In this document: positions 36,010 through 49,930 of the stretch, in pieces | Numbering within the stretch: position 1 is the stretch's first letter | Layout: the number at the start of each line of letters is the position of its first letter | Source of the DNA: Anarhynchus alexandrinus | Lineage: Eukaryota; Chordata; Aves; Charadriiformes; Charadriidae | DNA length: 64,000 nt | Assembly (NCBI GenBank): GCA_008711295.1 | Contig: VUYV01000190.1 | Coordinates: 881,876-945,875 of the forward strand | Reading direction: 5' to 3' | Translations under genes and position numbers: made by a program | Notes under the pieces: model-generated | The model's database searches: none | What the model saw: only the letters and a program-made list of their open reading frames with translations | What the model was told of the DNA's origin: nothing

Positions 36010-37988
36010 CTAAGGAATCATGCATAAAGGTACCTATGGGCACTGTAGGGCAAATCTAGTAGGATAAACCACTTCCATGGTTGCTAGACTTTGTGTTGAA
36101 GTGGGTTTGTGATTGGATTTGTGCTGCTTCTATGGTATCAATAACTCCTCTTGATGTCCTATTGCAGAACTTTGTGCTGAGCAGCATTTCGGATGCCCAG
36201 GAGTTCCCATAGCCCTCCAAAAGGCTACGGCAGGAAAAAAAAAGCAGCAGAAACAGGCTCCTTCTTCCTGACATGCTCATATAAGCCTTGCACTGTAAGC
36301 AGTGGCTGACTGAGCTTCTTTTTCCCTCCCAGTCTGAGTGTTCGGAAGCTGATTCACCAGGGACAGAGCTGTGAGAGTTCACAGTGCCAATTAATATGGA
36401 GTCAAACACACAAGTTCATAGCCCTACCACGGTAACCTAACGAGTAGGAGAGCAAACAAAGTGTCTTAGCTCATACTTAACTAGAAACTGTTAAGGAACC
36501 ATTTCAAATTACCCCTTTGAATTTCATAGCAAGGACATAACTAGAAAGTGTTAGCAGAGAATGTCTGCCTGTGGCCCCAGACTCTGACAGTTTATGGCTT
36601 TTTTTTTTTTTTTTGCTAGGTAGCAGCTCCATTCTGCCAACATCCCTCTCATTTTCTTCCAGGTTTTGACAAAAGGTCTTTCCTTCTAACTCAAGCTACA
36701 ATTTTCCCAGCAAGTCAGTGCTGGTAAGAAGGTGTCTGACTTCAATATTTCTTAACAGAAACAGCATTTCCAGGTTTACAAGACCCCAAAGGAGAAAAAT
36801 CAGGCCTGCAATAAGGGAAAATCTGGGTTTAACCAGGTCAGTCTCTCTTGTAGACAAAGTCTATAAGCAGAGCTGTGAAGTCTCACACGCTGAGCATGGG
36901 ACTTGCCCCGCTGGCTTCTCTGTGAAGTCCCCCGGGTTAGGGCTCTGTCCGTGCAGTGCACTGTCCCTGCTATTTTGCCTCCCAGATACATTGAACAAGG
37001 CAGAGCTGAAGTCAACTAACGAACAGTAATTGGCACAGGGTGATGGAGTGAGATGGCTGGGGCCAGCACAGCTGCCGGGGGCCCCGTGTTCAAAGGAGCC
37101 ATGGAGGAGACACGTTCCTCAGCTCCAGCCATGTACTATATCCTTTCCTCAGCACCTGCCTGAACAAAATCCCTTTCCATGACGCTATTTGTAGGTCCAT
37201 CCTAACACACAATCTACTGCCCCTCATCGTTTGACTGGAAATAGAGGATTAATGTGTCTGAGTCTTACATAAATGTTGGAAACTATGGCAGGGGCTACCT
37301 ATAGCTGTTTGTATCACCGAGACCATTCTGATGTGAAAATCATTTACACCCAAAAGCACTGTGGTAAACAGCTACTTGAGGCTCTTTGAGCACCAAAGCC
37401 TGAGTACACTGTTGCTGGGACCTAAATACAGTCTGGGACAAAAATACTACCACCATCACACAGCAACAGCATCCATTAAAAAGGCAAGATGGGGTTTTGC
37501 TTTCTGTCTCCATCCCCTGTATCACGACTTCCTTCTCTTCATCTCAGTCCCTTGAATAAAGGCTTCCAAAGCTTTTACTGTTCATAAGCATGAGGACTTT
37601 TTCTCTGTTAAAATTATGAAGATCTCTAATTTTAATGAGTTATACGTTGTGGCAGCAACTTGATGCTAATGAATTACAGAACAGAGGTTGGCAGTAGAGA
37701 CCGTCCATAAGTTGCAGTGTGCCCAATTATACTAACAGGCTGGGTAGCAACGAGTGAATTATTCCAATGGAACATAAACCAGCATAATTGTTTTCCTGTA
37801 ATTTTTATATCAAATATCACTTGTTTTTAAAAACACATTTCTTCTTTCCTTTACCACAGCCTCCTGTTGAGGAGAAGCTTGATCTGTGCCTGATCGGTTT
37901 GTTGTACATACTGGAAAAAAGAGCACACATTGCTTAAAGATAGATTAAGCTGTCTTTGTTTCCTCACTGTTTTTCTCCTCTGACGTAC

Positions 37989-38064
37989 CTTTAGGAAAGA
38001 GACTTGCACAAGGGCTTTTTCATGGACACAGTCAGCAGTGTCAACTTTCAGTGTGGGTAGGTTG
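37989..38064 (-). CDS. Candidate exon of the minus-strand gene (76 bases)
   Basis: The acceptor is CAGCCCAGGGCTTGTAG, somewhat weak in pyrimidines. The donor is CCTAAAG/GTACGTC. Only one of the three frames is open: one base, then NLPTLKVDTADCVHEKALVQ and VSFLK, ending in phase 0. The phase-0 exon at 35936 follows. The residue mix looks protein-like, with acidic and Cys/His positions, but no motif is recognised. Confidence 0.42.
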
Positions 38065-38755
38065 CTACAAGCCCTGGGCTGATACAGCTCGGACGAGCTG
38101 TCATTTTGGGCTCACCTACGATCTAAAATCTATAGTGGCAACACAGCACTTCACAGGAGAAGAAAGGGCTCCCTGATAGCACAGCTTCAGAGCTTCCTCA
38201 CACAGGTGAGCTGCAGTGACACCACCCTGTGTTTGCGCCAGGGATTTTGCTGCACAGCTCTTTCAGTGAGTGCATATAGGTTCTTTTTTTTATGGCTGAA
38301 AGGTGTGGGTTTTTTTTTTCCATGCTGTTAATCCATACTACATAGCTTAAAAAATATATATATATTCATGGTTGAGACCTGGCCTTTCACTGAAGCTCTT
38401 TGCTCCAGCTCTGGGCAAGGCTAAGCAATCGCTGTATATAAAACATAGCTTACAGCAGTTTTGACTTTTTACAGTAAGGATTTGAACCAGAGCAGCTTTA
38501 TGGTGCCTGATTTCTAATGACGGCGGTCCCCAGCAGAGATAGTCAAGGAAGAAAAATGAATTCACCAGCACTAATTTGTACTTGGATAACATTTGGGGTG
38601 AAATTTTAAATAAAAGTCATCAAGGAACACAGGGGTAAAAAGAGTCTTTCAGTTTGCCCTCTTCCAAGGGCATAGGTTAAAAGGATATGACTGTTGTAGT
38701 GGAAAGACTTCCCACATTTCTCACTCCAGCAGCTTGTAAAAATAGTGGACTGGGG

Positions 38756-38794
38756 TTTATTTTATTTTATTTCATTTTATTTTATTTTATTTAT
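38756..38794. repeat. (ATTTT)n microsatellite
   Basis: About eight TTTTA units, with one TTTCA variant. Confidence 0.9.
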
Positions 38795-40478
38795 TGCCTT
38801 ATTTTTGCAGACCTTGCTGAGCACAGAGCCTTCAAGTGTTCCAGCAGTATGTGATCACTCAAAGAGGCCAAGGACTCTGGTCCTTTAGGAGTCCCAGTGA
38901 TGCACTTTGGCATCCCCAAACAGCCCCAAACCATGGCATCTGGCCACGTACCCCTCTAAGCAGCAAGGCCTGACGTGAGCAACGCCTTCAGAGCCAGGAA
39001 TGCATGGACCATGCTTGACCCCATCTTGGGCCCATGCAGTGCCATGACCTGAGAAGAACTCTGCAACACCCTGGATTGAGGGCAACATTTTGCTCCCACA
39101 TGCTGCAGGGCATTTCATCACCACCACCAACCCCCTCCCCTGGCATAGGGGGAGCCCGCTCCAGCAAAGAATGTGCAATCGAGATCTGCAGTTCAGATCC
39201 AGGAGCAGAATGTTTTCTTTCATTTATAAAGCATATACACAAAAGGAATCCTAAATCTGATTTGTATTGTTTGTGCGTATACTGTTTTCCTAGTATTGAC
39301 ATAGGCTTACGCGTATAATTTCATTTGGGTTGGGTTGGGTTTTTTTCATTTTAAAAATTGTCTTCAGCTCCTACTTAACAAAACGCTTCCTGTCTCTTTC
39401 TTTTTCTTAGTAAATTAAAATGTGTGTGCACAAGGTTGTGCAGATAGATGTGCACACAGACAGAGCCTTCATTCAACCTCGCTGTGTTGCACTGAGGTTC
39501 CCAAGCTGTGTGTTTCCTACTGCCCAGCTCCAGGGTCTCAGGAGCTGGAGCTCTGCCTTTCTATTTACATGAAAGTTACTTCTAAATAAGATTTCCTTCA
39601 TCGTATGAGAACCTAATTATTTCTGATCATGTTCCCTGCAGCATTAGGAATGTCAGGTGAGAAGGAACTTCAGGGATGGTGGCCGCAGACGTTACTACTG
39701 CTGCCATCACACAACCATCTTCAGAAACTCATGATACCCCATCTTTAGGCTCTGCTGGTTATCAGAGAACTTAAAAAGTTGTAATCAGCCAAATAATTTT
39801 TAAGATGCAAACCACTTGATACTAGCATCAAATTCAAACAACAAGTTTTTTTTTTTAAATCCGTGTTAGTAAGGCAAAAATCTTTTTGATTTTTCACTGC
39901 ATTTTTCCATGTTATACCATGTCCAAAATCTAGGAGATACTGGACCTACCTGACAGATGTTTGAACACTGAGGTTAGGCAATCCAAGTATGTTACTAAGA
40001 AAGGTAGGAGTATTGTACACAATATTATAAACAATAGTGAAAAAGGTTATTATGCCTAGCAAACAAACTAGAAGCAGAAACAAAATAGTCTATGCTTTAT
40101 AAAATATGGTAAATTGTGGGTTATTCCATTTCCTGTTTTCCTTCAAAGAACTGTCTAAGAAGTATAATCTGGATACTTTTCTTACTGCTGTTCCGGTACA
40201 TGGCATATTGTTAAACAAGATCCCACTGTGACTGAGGTGTGTCCTGCAAGAAATCTAGTGACAGAGATGTTGATCAATGCCATCTGCTTCCAGGACTGGA
40301 GAACTAGAGACCCCCAAAGAATGCAACACAGGCACAAAGAAATGCAGTTCAGCCACAGGACTGAGCGGTCAATGGTGAAGGGACAACTTGTGAAAGAAAG
40401 AGCCTTCAAGGGACAGAGTTTCAAGAGTGGAACTTGGCAGGCAGGAGCAGGGAGTAAGCTCCAAGGGTAGAAATGAGG

Positions 40479-40496
40479 AAAAAAAAAAAAAAAATN
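40479..40496. other. Poly(A) run with ambiguous base
   Basis: A run of A residues, then T and a single N at 40496. Its length is probably mis-assembled. Confidence 0.8.
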
Positions 40497-43400
40497 AAAT
40501 TAAAAAGCCAATTGTGGGAAACTGAGACACAGGAATCAATAATGAGGTATGATCAGAAGTGTATGGCACAAGAGACTCCAAAAAGAGGCGGAGAGGCTTT
40601 ACCAACTTGTTTGTGCAAAAGTTGGAAGAAATGTCTGCCATCCTGAGCCAGTGTCACTTCCCATCTGTTGTGTATTCTGGATGGTTGAAAACCCCTTGAA
40701 GTCTTCCAGCATTTCACAGGAAAAGATTCTGGGATATTCCTTGGGGGTGTCAGAGGGGGGAGGAGTCCTTTTTCATTTAGCATTTTTAGTATTCAAATTA
40801 GAAGACTTTCAGCATCCTGGGGTGAGACTCAAAAGCCTTCCCCTAGGAAGCCTGGGAGCATATCAGAAATCAATGGCATGGAGGATGGAAAAAGTTTCAA
40901 AAATGTGAGACTGGCAGGAAATACTGGCACATTTCTGTTTGATATTTACTTTCTTGGCATGCAGGGGCTCTTTCAGCGCCAATGGAAAATCCTCTAGTGC
41001 CAAGCCACTCTCAGATAAATCTGCACACAAAATACACTTTGAATTGGCATGTAGCTTTTGAGATTAAGGTTTAACCCTTGCCAAAATATGTATTTTTGGA
41101 TTCTAGCATCTCTCTTAAGTAAATTAGGCAACTTCATAATACTAAAATGCTACATGTGACTGGTTTGAATTTGATGCATCTCAGCTCAGCCAAACCAAAT
41201 GAATGGGGAAGAGTGAGGACACCTGACACGGAAGGAAAACCAACCAACTAAGGTTCTGAATTATGTGCCTATTTTTGAACAGACATGGAGGAAATCATAG
41301 CCTACAACCTACATAACCTAAACCTAATCTCTGGGGATGACTGAGTCCTACTACAAAAGTGGAGGTGATCTTCATATGAGTGGGGAATGTGGAGAGCTTG
41401 AGGACACACGAGCCGACCTTGCATCTATTCTTGCTAATGAGTTTTAAAGCACCTTAGCCCTCCTTGTTAAATCCATGCTTGCACTATACCCTTACTCAAA
41501 AACACAGACTTTAAAGTTCAGCCTTCAACTGGACAGTTTGTACAACCCTGAAAGAAAAAGAAATACCTTACATTATCCCAGAGTTCATGGGTTTCAGCTC
41601 AGCCTGTTGGCAGTCCTGTCCCTGAGCTGGTCAGTGACTGGGTGCAGGTTTGCTGCTGTCTCTCTCACTATTAAAATACTGATGTGGGAGCATCTGGGAT
41701 CAGTAGTGCTCACTGAAGCAGGCTGGGAGCAATTCCTGGAGCTCCAGGTCATGTAGGGGTTGAATGTAACTGCATTGCAAGGTAATAAAGATGCCCATCT
41801 ATATGGTAGCTTTACGGCACAAAAAGATGTTGTGGACAGAGGTGTGGTATATACATCACTATAAGTAGGGCCATGGTCATTGAGTCAGAACATATGGTGA
41901 AGATCAGGACCCAAAGTCAGGTAGCACAAAGAAAGATCTACTGAGCAAGACAGTTCTGGTTGTTAAACCCTTGGGCCGGATCTTTTGCCCATTTCCCGCT
42001 TATTTCTTCTTTCTCATTCATCAGCACTATGCAGAGTGTTTCTCAGGAAGGAAAGGTTCCTTGCATCCTCTTTTTCCTCACAACTTTCCAAAATAGCACA
42101 CCTTCTGACAGAGTGCCTCTCTGCTGCCAGTGGTACAATGAGAACCCATTGCCACCTTTGGGAAGCTGGAGAATATTTGCCTTTGGTGTGCCACTGGGTC
42201 AGCTGGAATTCTTGAAATTACACTCTTTTTCCTGTGAGTACATGAAGACAATATAGCCAATTGCAAAAAAAAAAATGAAATATGTGAGAACAGACATTAA
42301 CCCAAGTAATTCTGCTGTTATTGTTTCATAGAGATTTTAATTAGGCTGTATTTAAAAGGCTAGGACACATAAACTTAACATGATTCCAAGTTACCTGTAT
42401 TCCATAATCCCACTGTTATACCTCATCACAAAGCAATTATTTAAAATATGTCTTGCTCTAGAACAGTCCTCTTTGGCAGCAGTGCAACAAGAATCTTAAA
42501 CCTCAGCCGTGTTAGCTAAGACAAAGTCCAGCTTTGCAAAAAACTGTAGGTATGCAAAGTCTTCCACAGTAAGGTAAGAGAGTAATACTAACTTTTAACA
42601 AAATAAGACAGGCAATCTATTCAATAAGGTGCAACAGACCTTGTTTACACAATTTCTCTCTTCTAGTGTTATTTCTTTGGCTGCAAAGCAGTTATGTCAG
42701 ATTTGGACAGAGAACCCTAACACAAACTCTCTAGGCCAGTATTTCTAGGTCTAACCAACTCACTGACAATGTCAGACTCTAGACTATTCTGACTGTCCCA
42801 CTGTAAAATGGCTTGAAATCATGGGTTTATGAAAAGAGGAACATCAGCTGTCATCCCAGCTTTCCAGCATTTGGCTAACTCGTTTCTACCCTGTCAATAA
42901 AAATAGGTTCTTATTAACAGAGCAGGAACTCAAAGGAATTGCTTGAAGCCTGTTTCTTAGATACACAATTTATGTTATTCAGACAAATACACCAAAAATG
43001 TGTGGGGAAAAAAGGTTGGTTTATATATTTTCAGATCAAAGATCTCATTATTTAAAATACTGTCAGGTTGTCTTTCATCTTCAGAGCTGGCAAGCATAGG
43101 AAAACATGTTGCAAATAAAAGCAGTCTTCCAAAATGTCATACTGATTATGCATTCACAAGTCAGCTACTTGAGGCTCAGCTAGATGACAAACATCACATG
43201 AGTCCACTACGCGGTTTAGCTGCTGTGGTTTGAGAGGATGAACAACTGCCTTTTCTACGCATACTGCAGAAACAGCCATATCACAAAAGGCGTACCCAGT
43301 GACAATATTTCCTAAGCTATAAATTTAAGTTTATGTTAATTTCTTTTGGTGGTTGATAAAATGGCTGGCATCAAGCTGCTAGCTTTTTACCACGTCACTT

Positions 43401-44281
43401 ATTTCACAGGACATATGTTGACATGTTCTGTAATTTCATCCATTGTTTTTTCCCACTATTTCTCCATACTTCGACAGTGACAGTGGTCTGTGACCGTCTA
43501 GATCTAGGAACTTAGAAAAATTATTGTAATAGATGGTTAGACACATTTTGTGCATGCAGGAACTTCTTCAAAGTTGTGAGATGTTCCCCAGTGTATACCT
43601 TTTCAACATTAATGAGGTGTTGAGCAATAAAAGGAATGCACGTCAAATTGTAACTGATAACGGACAATGATTTACTTCTACTGACTTTACCAGTTTTTCT
43701 CTCTCAGGAAAATATTTAGTGTATATTTTCATTAGTATGGTATTCTCAGAAGAACAGGGAAATTGAGACTATTTAACGTCTCTTGAAGGAATGCTTTCAA
43801 CTGCTGAGAATGGAGGGGAAAAGCCATGGAAGTAATTTGCTACTGAATTTCTTCATAATTACAGGGTTACGACACATGCAAAAACAATGAGTCTCCTTTT
43901 GAAATTTTACGTGGGTGAAAGGTGAAGACCAAGCTGAATTGGGTCACTTGTTTATTCTGATGATGATGACAAGCTTGAATATATAATAATAAAGAGAAAC
44001 CAAGAGCCACGTTGACATAAATGAAGATTAACACACCCAAATTGCAGAAAAGCCTAAAATGATTCAGAGTCTTTCTTATTCAGAAATAGTTTCTGCAGAT
44101 TCTGGTAGCACCAGTAAAAACTGATAAAAAAATACATCTTTAATTATCCCCATATTTATTAATGGCCATATGGCTTGTGTCTGTATTAGTGCTCATAATG
44201 ACAGAGTATTGTCTGTCTTGGAAAGCTGGCAATAAGTTAATGTTTGATAACATACAATAAATGGAGTTAGTGTTTGCTGGT

Positions 44282-44345
44282 ATAGAATCATAGAATCATA
44301 GAATTGTTGAGGCTGAAAGGGATCTTTAAGATCATCAAGTCCAAG
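44282..44345 (-). mobile_element. CR1 LINE extreme 3' tail
   Basis: ATAGAATCATAGAATCATAG, then GAATTGTTGAGGCTGAAAGG and GATCTTTAAGATCATCAAGT. Three octamer units and about 45 bases of the CR1 3' end remain; the element is sharply 5' truncated. Confidence 0.9.
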
Positions 44346-46113
44346 TATAGGAACAAGGTTTCTGAGGAAGCCATTACAAGGTGTACAACTGACTTCTTAA
44401 CCCACTGATGTTCTTTACTGCCCATAGACAGAAAATTTCAGCTGTAAGTAGAATCTCTTGGTCACAGAGATGGTGAACAAACCATCATGACCAATCCAAT
44501 GTCCTGCACAGACAAAAGAGTGTCACAGAAGATGCCCACATATGGGTTTCTTTACAAATGTAAAGATGCTATTGATAGGATTTCCTCTTCTGAAGAACGA
44601 GAATCATAAATCTTTGTAATCATAAGACGCACCATTGTTTCATAACAACTTCTTTCTAGGTTTTTGGACACAAAATATTAGCTTCAGCCTACCTGTTTCA
44701 CTGTAATTTCCATCACTTCTTTTCCTCTCTTAGCACTCTAGGACTCCACATATTCTCTCTTGTCCAAACACCTCAGCCAGAGATATCTTACACCTTTGCC
44801 TACAAATAAATGTGAAGAACAGGAGAACACAGCCATTGTCTTCATCAGATGGACACATCACTACAACATTGATTGGAAAAGCTGCTTCTATGCTGCTAAA
44901 TAAAACAGGGCCAGGGGGTAAATTCAAGTGCTAGACCACTGGTTGTCCATGCCACTTAGTTGTTAACATGGTCCCTGGCATGGCTGTTCCAGCTAGCCTT
45001 CTCAGGCACAGTGTGAGGGATAGACAGGACTCTTCCTAATGGGTATTATGGACAAAATGCAGCAGGTTCCCTCCATCTCTCATTCTACCCAGGTCTACCC
45101 CAGCAGACCTTGCCTCCTAACCACTCTTCAAGCCACTCTGTGGGCACACAACACATACCCTCAGCTTCATGCCACAGAAGTACTTATCTAATGGCTGCAG
45201 CACATGATTTCAGGCACTGTGAACTGAAAAAAGTCAGTATTTGTTTCACTACAAAATCTGATCTTGCATGGAGTATTACCATTTAAATATGCCTGCCTGT
45301 TAAAAAATGCTCAAGTAAACTACAACCACCTTGATTATTCCCATCCTCTGATTGCAGTTCAGATCCCATCACTTTGAAATTTTGAAGGCACTAGATATGA
45401 GTCTCTAAAGGCACTGCAAGTCAGCAAACTCTTCTGCTTCCTTGGGGAAGATGATCTGGATCTGCAGTGCTGCAAACAAGAACAAAGCCTGGCTGCCTGG
45501 GTCTAAAGTATATGCTGACTTCATACAATGAATTTTTTAGGACATAAGTGGGTTAAATTCATGCTTTTGCTTTTGATTTTGTAAAGCGGGTTCAAGTATG
45601 ATAAGGTAGGAAAGGAGCCTGTTTGTGTTCAGATAGGTTTAAATTGTAGGTGTCTTCCTCTTGGTGATGAAGCAGCAGGTTTTACCAGCTTTTATATCGT
45701 AAAGAATTAGATTCTCCATATAGCCAATGGAGAGAAGTCTCTGAAGGCCTCCATGGAGATTCTCTGCACTGAATTAATCCCATTGACTCTTCAGTAAATA
45801 TCAGTAAACATTTATTAATGACACTAGAGAACAGGGGATATCAATGAGTTCTTCAAAGTTACATTGAGAGCTTGTAGCCAAACCCAGTATTAAATCCAGA
45901 CCTCTGGGAGCCAAATGACTTCTGTACAACATCTTTCTTTTTCATCAGCATGAAGACCAGGATCTTTCTTAAAAGGTAATCTAGGTAGACCTGTAATGAT
46001 AATTAGGAGTAAGAACATGTCTTGAGAACACCTTCCAGGTGATCAAATCAGACTGAGAACTCATCAGGATTACTGAACAGAAAAGAATACCATTTGAGGC
46101 TGAAAAAGGGTAC

Positions 46114-46144
46114 CTGTTATGAATCAATGAATTAGCATTTTCTT
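46114..46144 (-). CDS. Weak candidate microexon of the minus-strand gene (31 bases)
   Basis: The acceptor is good (ACCGTTATATTTTATCCAG) and the donor is ATAACAG/GTACCC. Two bases plus ENANSLIHN plus two bases are open. It joins the exon at 48358 (phase 1) to that at 37989 (phase 2); these could not join directly. The phase fit came from a directed search, so confidence is low despite the good acceptor. Confidence 0.3.
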
Positions 46145-47328
46145 CTGGATAAAATATAACGGTAGCATGCCCAGTTTGTCATGGTGAACAAAATGATCTA
46201 ATAGATTTCTTTCACCTCTGTTTCAAAAGTCAATTATCTACTTTATCAAGATCCTTTTTTTGACAAGGGCCAACAATAATGATGATGGACATACCCTTTT
46301 CACTTACAAGGTTTTTTTATAATTTACATATATAACATTTTTCATAGCATTAACAGTATTCAGAAATATGTTGAAAAGGTAATTGAAGCAAGTCTAGATC
46401 TGCCCCTCATGTAAACACGTGGAGTGCAAATATACATAGGTTGATTATCAGTAGCTTAAGTGGCTTTTATCATAATAGCATTTAAGCTTTATTTCATGTG
46501 CTCTGAGGTTATTTTTAAAAATCTGTTGTCTAAGAACACAAATTACTTCTTGGGAGATTTTCAGCCATTTGATTAAGAACTACCCATCACCCTCAAAAGC
46601 CCTGCAGCTGTTCTAGCAGAAGACTTAAAGGCCAAGATATTATAAATAACAGGCATAATATTGCAATGATTGGATTTAAAGTGTATTTGTTTACTTCTTA
46701 GGATTCGCTACATTCCCTAAAATATAGTTCTTAAAAACTATAATAGGAACTCATATAAGTAGCAGCTCAAAAGGCAAATAATTCAGTTCTCTTTTTCATT
46801 CAAAATATGTTTTTTTTTCATTTTGTGATATGCAGTATGAAATGAAGTCTGAAGCACAAAGATTAAAACATCCAACTATAACAAAAATGTCACCTTTCTT
46901 AATATATAATTTCCTCTTTTTTCTGATCCCGGTATTCCATTCTCACAGCAGTATCTCTGCTTCTGTGCACAGATATCTGGGCCAGAGGTTGATTTCTCAG
47001 CAATGGAAAAAAATAGTGGTAAGCAGTCTAAGTACATTCCTGCTGCAATTTGCCTTACTTACCCACATATACCTGTACCCACCAGTCCTACAATAGGATG
47101 GTCAAACAGCATGCAAAGAAATCCCTTTTTCCAGAAAACTCAGCCTAGCAGTAATTGTGGGTTTGCGGGAATAACTCTGTCACAAGAATTGACCTAATGA
47201 GAGCCTAAAGCAAAGAGCAAACATTCCTTTTGCCTACGCGGCTCCCTCTCCTCCAGCTATCCTACACACACCCTTGCACAACTCCGAAGCAATAACACGT
47301 CCTCCTGAAGGCAAATGCTGTTCATGTA

Positions 47329-47330
<2 letters not shown>

Positions 47331-47360
<30 letters not shown>
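47331..47360. repeat. Poly(A) run, 30 bases
   Basis: 30 consecutive A residues with no retroposon recognised next to them. Confidence 0.9.
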
Positions 47361-47361
<1 letters not shown>

Positions 47362-48357
47362 AGGAGAGTATGGCTCTACCGACCCACAACTATAAGTGTT
47401 GTGTTCACAACACAACCAGGAAAAAATAGAAAATTGAAAACAGGAGGAGATCCTGGGAAGTGCTGTATCAAGAGGCTGTGAAGAAGGTTTCTTGAAATGG
47501 GAAATTCACGTAAGGTTTCAAAGAGTTCCCAATTACATTGAAGTTATTGAAATACAAAAGTAAAGATGGTTCCTGAGCTGGTGATGCCATGAGGCAATTT
47601 TGACAGTAATTTATGCATCATGACATCAGTTATTTAGAACAAGGTATGTGCCCTTCTCAAGATGTAAATCATATGATGAAAACAGAAGATAAAATTCGTT
47701 TTTCCATATTAGTCTGTTTGTGATTTTTGAGAACAGGCTTTCTACTAAGCCTGCCATTTGTCTCGCTAGATGTGAATAACAAGATTAAAACTTCAAGGAC
47801 TCAATCCTCAGCCAGTATATATTTGCGTACAAGAGTTGAGGCTTTGGCCTGAACTATTCAAAAGCCCATTTGTGTTTTAAATATTCAAACAATTTTAATA
47901 TTTTAATATTCCCCCTCGGGTTATTGAGAAAAATCAAATTTAATACTCACCAACCATCTGATTTATATAAATATCTTATAAAATTTAATACTGGTGCCTT
48001 TGCGCACTTAAGAGCCACATGGGATATGAGAACAGGGAAAAGTTGCATGGAAAGTCAGTGGGAAAAGATCTGGTTTCTTAGTTATAAAGCAATAAAGGGC
48101 ATGCATTTAAAATTACATATTTTAATATTTCACATAGCCTATACTGGATGCTGCAGAAAATGAGTACGTTGGTTCGGAGCTTTGCATATGCTTATTGATC
48201 GTAACAAATCCAGGTGGGGGGCCTTAGCTGTGTGCTCAGTCGTATGTGTGGTCAGGCGTGCACGCTGAGGACCGAGGAAAAATCACCTTTCTGAACTCTA
48301 ACTCTGTGACCGCTCCTGCTTTCTATGTTATTCCTATCTCTCATCTGCAGGATTTAC

Positions 48358-48421
48358 CATCAAGGAAGGTAAACGGGCCGTTGGCCAGATCGGTGGCAGT
48401 GAAGTCACTTGCTTTCCGGCA
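48358..48421 (-). CDS. Candidate exon of the minus-strand gene (64 bases)
   Basis: The acceptor is very good (AAGTGACTTCTGTCTTTCCAG) and the donor is fair to good (CTTGATG/GTAAATCC). In phase 0 it reads CRKASDFTATDLANGPFTFL, then D plus one base. A second frame is also open. Phase 0 fits the proposed end of the preceding exon (TGG/GTGAAG at 50223). It lies in a GC-richer pocket. Confidence 0.48.
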
Positions 48422-48844
48422 CTGGAAAGACAGAAGTCACTTGAATTCATCACCCGGCCGGGACAAAATTCATCCCTGCATCGAGAGTTAATATGAAGTG
48501 AATGTACGGCACAAGTTGCGGTTAAATCTTCAACATAAGCTGCAGGCTGGGGAAAGTAGAAGGGAAGCCGTGGGGATGGAGGCAAGAGGAAGCAAAGAGT
48601 GGGACAAGGTGAAAGCATGCCAGGCAGGCCTCACTGGCAGCCATCCCGTGTGAATCCCTGAGGATGCGATCGCTCCTTGTGCTCCCCAGGAGTTGGAGAG
48701 GAGAGCCCAGAGGTGTCTGAAGGGGTCTTGGCCAAGCCCTGGTAGAGCTCCTGCAATGGGCTGGAGACACGGAGGGCAATGAGGAGCTGACATGAGGGCA
48801 ACACAGCAGGAGCTGAGGAAGGAGCTCAAACCCATACCCTTATC

Positions 48845-48852
48845 TGACGTCA
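48845..48852. promoter_or_regulatory. CRE palindrome TGACGTCA
   Basis: Perfect cAMP-response-element palindrome in a GC-rich, CpG-containing interval (about 48.5-49.5 kb). Bound by CREB/ATF factors in other genes. Whether it works here is unknown. Confidence 0.35.
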
Positions 48853-49559
48853 CCCTTTTCTGTGCTATCTCATTTTATTGTAGAAGGGTCTTTTTTCCAG
48901 GGTAGACCCTGTCATTTTATACTGTGTGAACTGAGGGGCGGACGCAGGGTCCTGCGCTGAAAGCTGCCATTGACTCAAGGGTGAAAAGGCAAATAGCTGC
49001 AAAATGCTGACGGCCGCAAGACGTGACGGGAGTCAAATCCCATAGCGGTGGTTCGACCCGTGCAAACCCCTGGCTGTGTTCAGACCGACACTGTGCCCTG
49101 ATGTCACTTTGGAAACTAAACGCATTTAAAGTAAGCCAAAAGAAACCGACACTTATCGCAGAACAAGCGTATCCCCAGACGGCACTGTAGCGATACAGCT
49201 ACGCTGGAGCCGTGACACAGGAATAACTGGCGAAGCTTTCCCGTGATGACAAGCCCTTGGCTTGACACTCCCTCTGGAGCGCTCATGGCTGGGGAAGCAA
49301 GAAGAGGCGGGGAGGAGAGGCCCACGGAAAGGCAGGAGTAGGGGGCGGCCTCTTCACCATGTCCTCCATCTCCTTCTGCTCATCTCAAGCAATGCTGCCG
49401 TAGCATTGGGGGCCTCTTGGTGTTGTTTGGCAAGAGGATGGCAGTCCCCCAGGTCTGCCAGCTGCAAATGCCCCTTCAGGTGCAGCCTGTCCAGAGCAGG
49501 GGGGAAGTTGTAGCAACCACAGCAGTAGCCACAGCTATGGGGAAGGGGCTGGGGGGGGA

Positions 49560-49930
49560 ATCACAGAATCACCAAAACTGAAAAGGACCTTAAAAAGTCA
49601 TTTAGCTCACCCTTCTCTCTCCCTTTGAAAGGTAGGATCAAATTAAAATCTACTCATGACAGATGCTTGACTACCTGTCCTTAAGGAATTTCTAATTATG
49701 GACTGTAGACAGTTTTCTTAGTCATTTATTTCTGTCTTTCTTCAGTCTTTACAGTTAGATATTTTTTCCCAATATCCCACATAAATTGGGCAATTTAAGC
49801 TCTTCATTTCTGATATTACCCACAGCAGACAGAGAAGCACTTTTCCCCTTCCTTGCTGAGGAAACGTTGACACATTTGAGGCCTTTAGGATGTCTTCCAG
49901 AAGCCTCCTCTACTCGAGACTGGGAACGGC
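49560..49930 (-). mobile_element. Ancient CR1 LINE fragment
   Basis: Begins AATCACAGAATCACC and AAAAGGACCTTAAAAAGTC. It then follows an older CR1 family in order: GGATCAAATTAAAATC, CCTTAAGGAATTTCTAATTA, TTACAGTTAGATATTTTTTC, CAATTTAAGCTCTTCATTTC and a region near GTTGACACATTTGAGG. It is heavily diverged and longer than the other copies, so it was inserted early. Confidence 0.75.

Larger units (their letters stand above)
38070..44280. other. Presumed intron; no exon seen
   Basis: Holds an (ATTTT)n microsatellite at 38756-38794, a GC-richer patch at 38.9-39.2 kb without splice pairs, and a poly(A)-plus-N defect near 40480-40496. Confidence 0.35.

Noticed and set aside
36056..36409. 117-codon minus-strand frame with SSVPGESASEHSDWEGKR
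   Set aside because: The acceptor before it is fair but no donor of quality follows, and it does not fit the phase chain; left out of the model.
49049..49070. tRNA B-box-like GTGGTTCGACCC
   Set aside because: No A box upstream and the flanks do not pair as acceptor or T stems.
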